From NCBI GenBank assembly GCA_946405115.1, contig CAMJGB010000098.1, forward strand, positions 1 through 7,158: a DNA stretch of 7,158 nt, written 5' to 3'. The translations under genes were made by a program, and so were the position numbers. Of the stretch, positions 6,737-7,158 are shown one piece after another (within the stretch, counting starts at the first letter, position 1; every line of letters starts with the position of its first letter). This stretch comes from an uncultured Clostridia bacterium. Lineage in GTDB: Bacteria > Bacillota > Clostridia > Saccharofermentanales > Saccharofermentanaceae. The notes beneath the pieces were generated by a model that had not been told where the DNA came from, ran no database searches, and saw only the letters and a list, made by a program, of their open reading frames with translations.

Positions 6737-7158
6737 ATGGCATTAGTTTCTGCTACAGAAATGATCAACAAGGCTCACGAGGGCCACTACGCAATTCCTG
6801 CGTTCAACACAAACAACCTCGAGTGGACACAGTGCATCTTGAGAGCTGTTCAGGAGACAAACACTCCTGTTATGATCCAGACATCCGAGAGTGCTGCAAA
6901 GTACATGGGCGGATACAAGGTTGTTGTTGATATGGTTAACGACCTTATCGATTCTATGGGTATCACAGTTCCCGTTGCTCTTCACCTTGACCACGGTACA
7001 TACGAGGGTGCTAAGGCTTGCATCGAGGCTGGTTACTCTTCCGTAATGTTCGACGGTTCTCATTTCCCTATCGAGGAGAACATCGCTAAGTCCAAGGAGA
7101 TCATCGAGCTCGCACACGCTAAGGGCGTTTCCGTAGAGTGCGAAGTTGGTGGTATCGG
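6737..7158 (+). CDS. fba: Class II fructose-bisphosphate aldolase, N-terminal part (3' end outside window)
   Basis: Zinc-dependent aldolase that splits fructose 1,6-bisphosphate into dihydroxyacetone phosphate and glyceraldehyde 3-phosphate in glycolysis, and runs in reverse in gluconeogenesis. The window holds 140 of roughly 285-310 expected residues. Family hallmarks are the MALVSATEMINKAHEGHYAI start, PAFNTNNLEW (21-30), the active-site LHLDHG with Asp85 (catalytic) and His86 (zinc ligand), FDGSHFPIEENI (105-116) and VECEVGGIG at the cut end. The remaining zinc histidines lie beyond the window. The ATG at 6737 has GGAGG (6724-6728) eight bases upstream, so the start is well supported. The gene stands behind its own terminator-promoter leader and is probably an independent unit. 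Related enzymes acting on tagatose 1,6-bisphosphate share these N-terminal motifs; the fructose enzyme is the more likely reading for a housekeeping setting. Confidence 0.93.
   Translation, partial: MALVSATEMINKAHEGHYAIPAFNTNNLEWTQCILRAVQETNTPVMIQTSESAAKYMGGYKVVVDMVNDLIDSMGITVPVALHLDHGTYEGAKACIEAGYSSVMFDGSHFPIEENIAKSKEIIELAHAKGVSVECEVGGI

Overview
The window reads as a conserved housekeeping stretch of a Gram-positive chromosome, most likely a member of the Clostridia (Bacillota) of the gut or rumen kind. This rests on recognisable Firmicutes-type proteins, strong AAGGAGG-like ribosome binding sites, short A+T-rich intergenic gaps against more balanced coding DNA, and a marked preference for AAG, GAG and AGA codons. 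Genus and species cannot be fixed by reading alone. All six genes lie on the + strand. I saw no RNA gene, CRISPR array, insertion sequence or phage gene.

Layout. (1) Bases 1-734 hold the 3' part of tig (trigger factor), cut by the window edge and closed by a strong hairpin-plus-T terminator at 779-808. (2) After an A+T-rich leader with a possible promoter and a 10-bp palindrome comes a tightly packed set: clpX (889-2214), a ROK-family sugar kinase (2233-3192), valS (3219-5876) and an unrecognised two-helix membrane protein (5906-6574). Gaps within this set are only 18-29 bases, no terminator is visible inside it, and a second strong terminator follows at 6620-6648, so the set looks like one operon. 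(3) A separate leader with its own promoter candidate and ribosome binding site opens the 5' part of a class II fructose-bisphosphate aldolase gene (6737 to the window end).

Working together. Trigger factor folds new chains at the ribosome exit; ClpX unfolds proteins for the ClpP protease; ValRS charges tRNA-Val; the ROK kinase and the aldolase belong to sugar entry and glycolysis. The mixture is typical of growth-related housekeeping genes rather than of one pathway. The most notable departures are the absence of clpP between tig and clpX, a Tyr-Gly-Phe version of the ClpP-docking loop in ClpX, the ROK kinase placed between clpX and valS, and the unknown membrane protein after valS. I found no convincing new biological system here.
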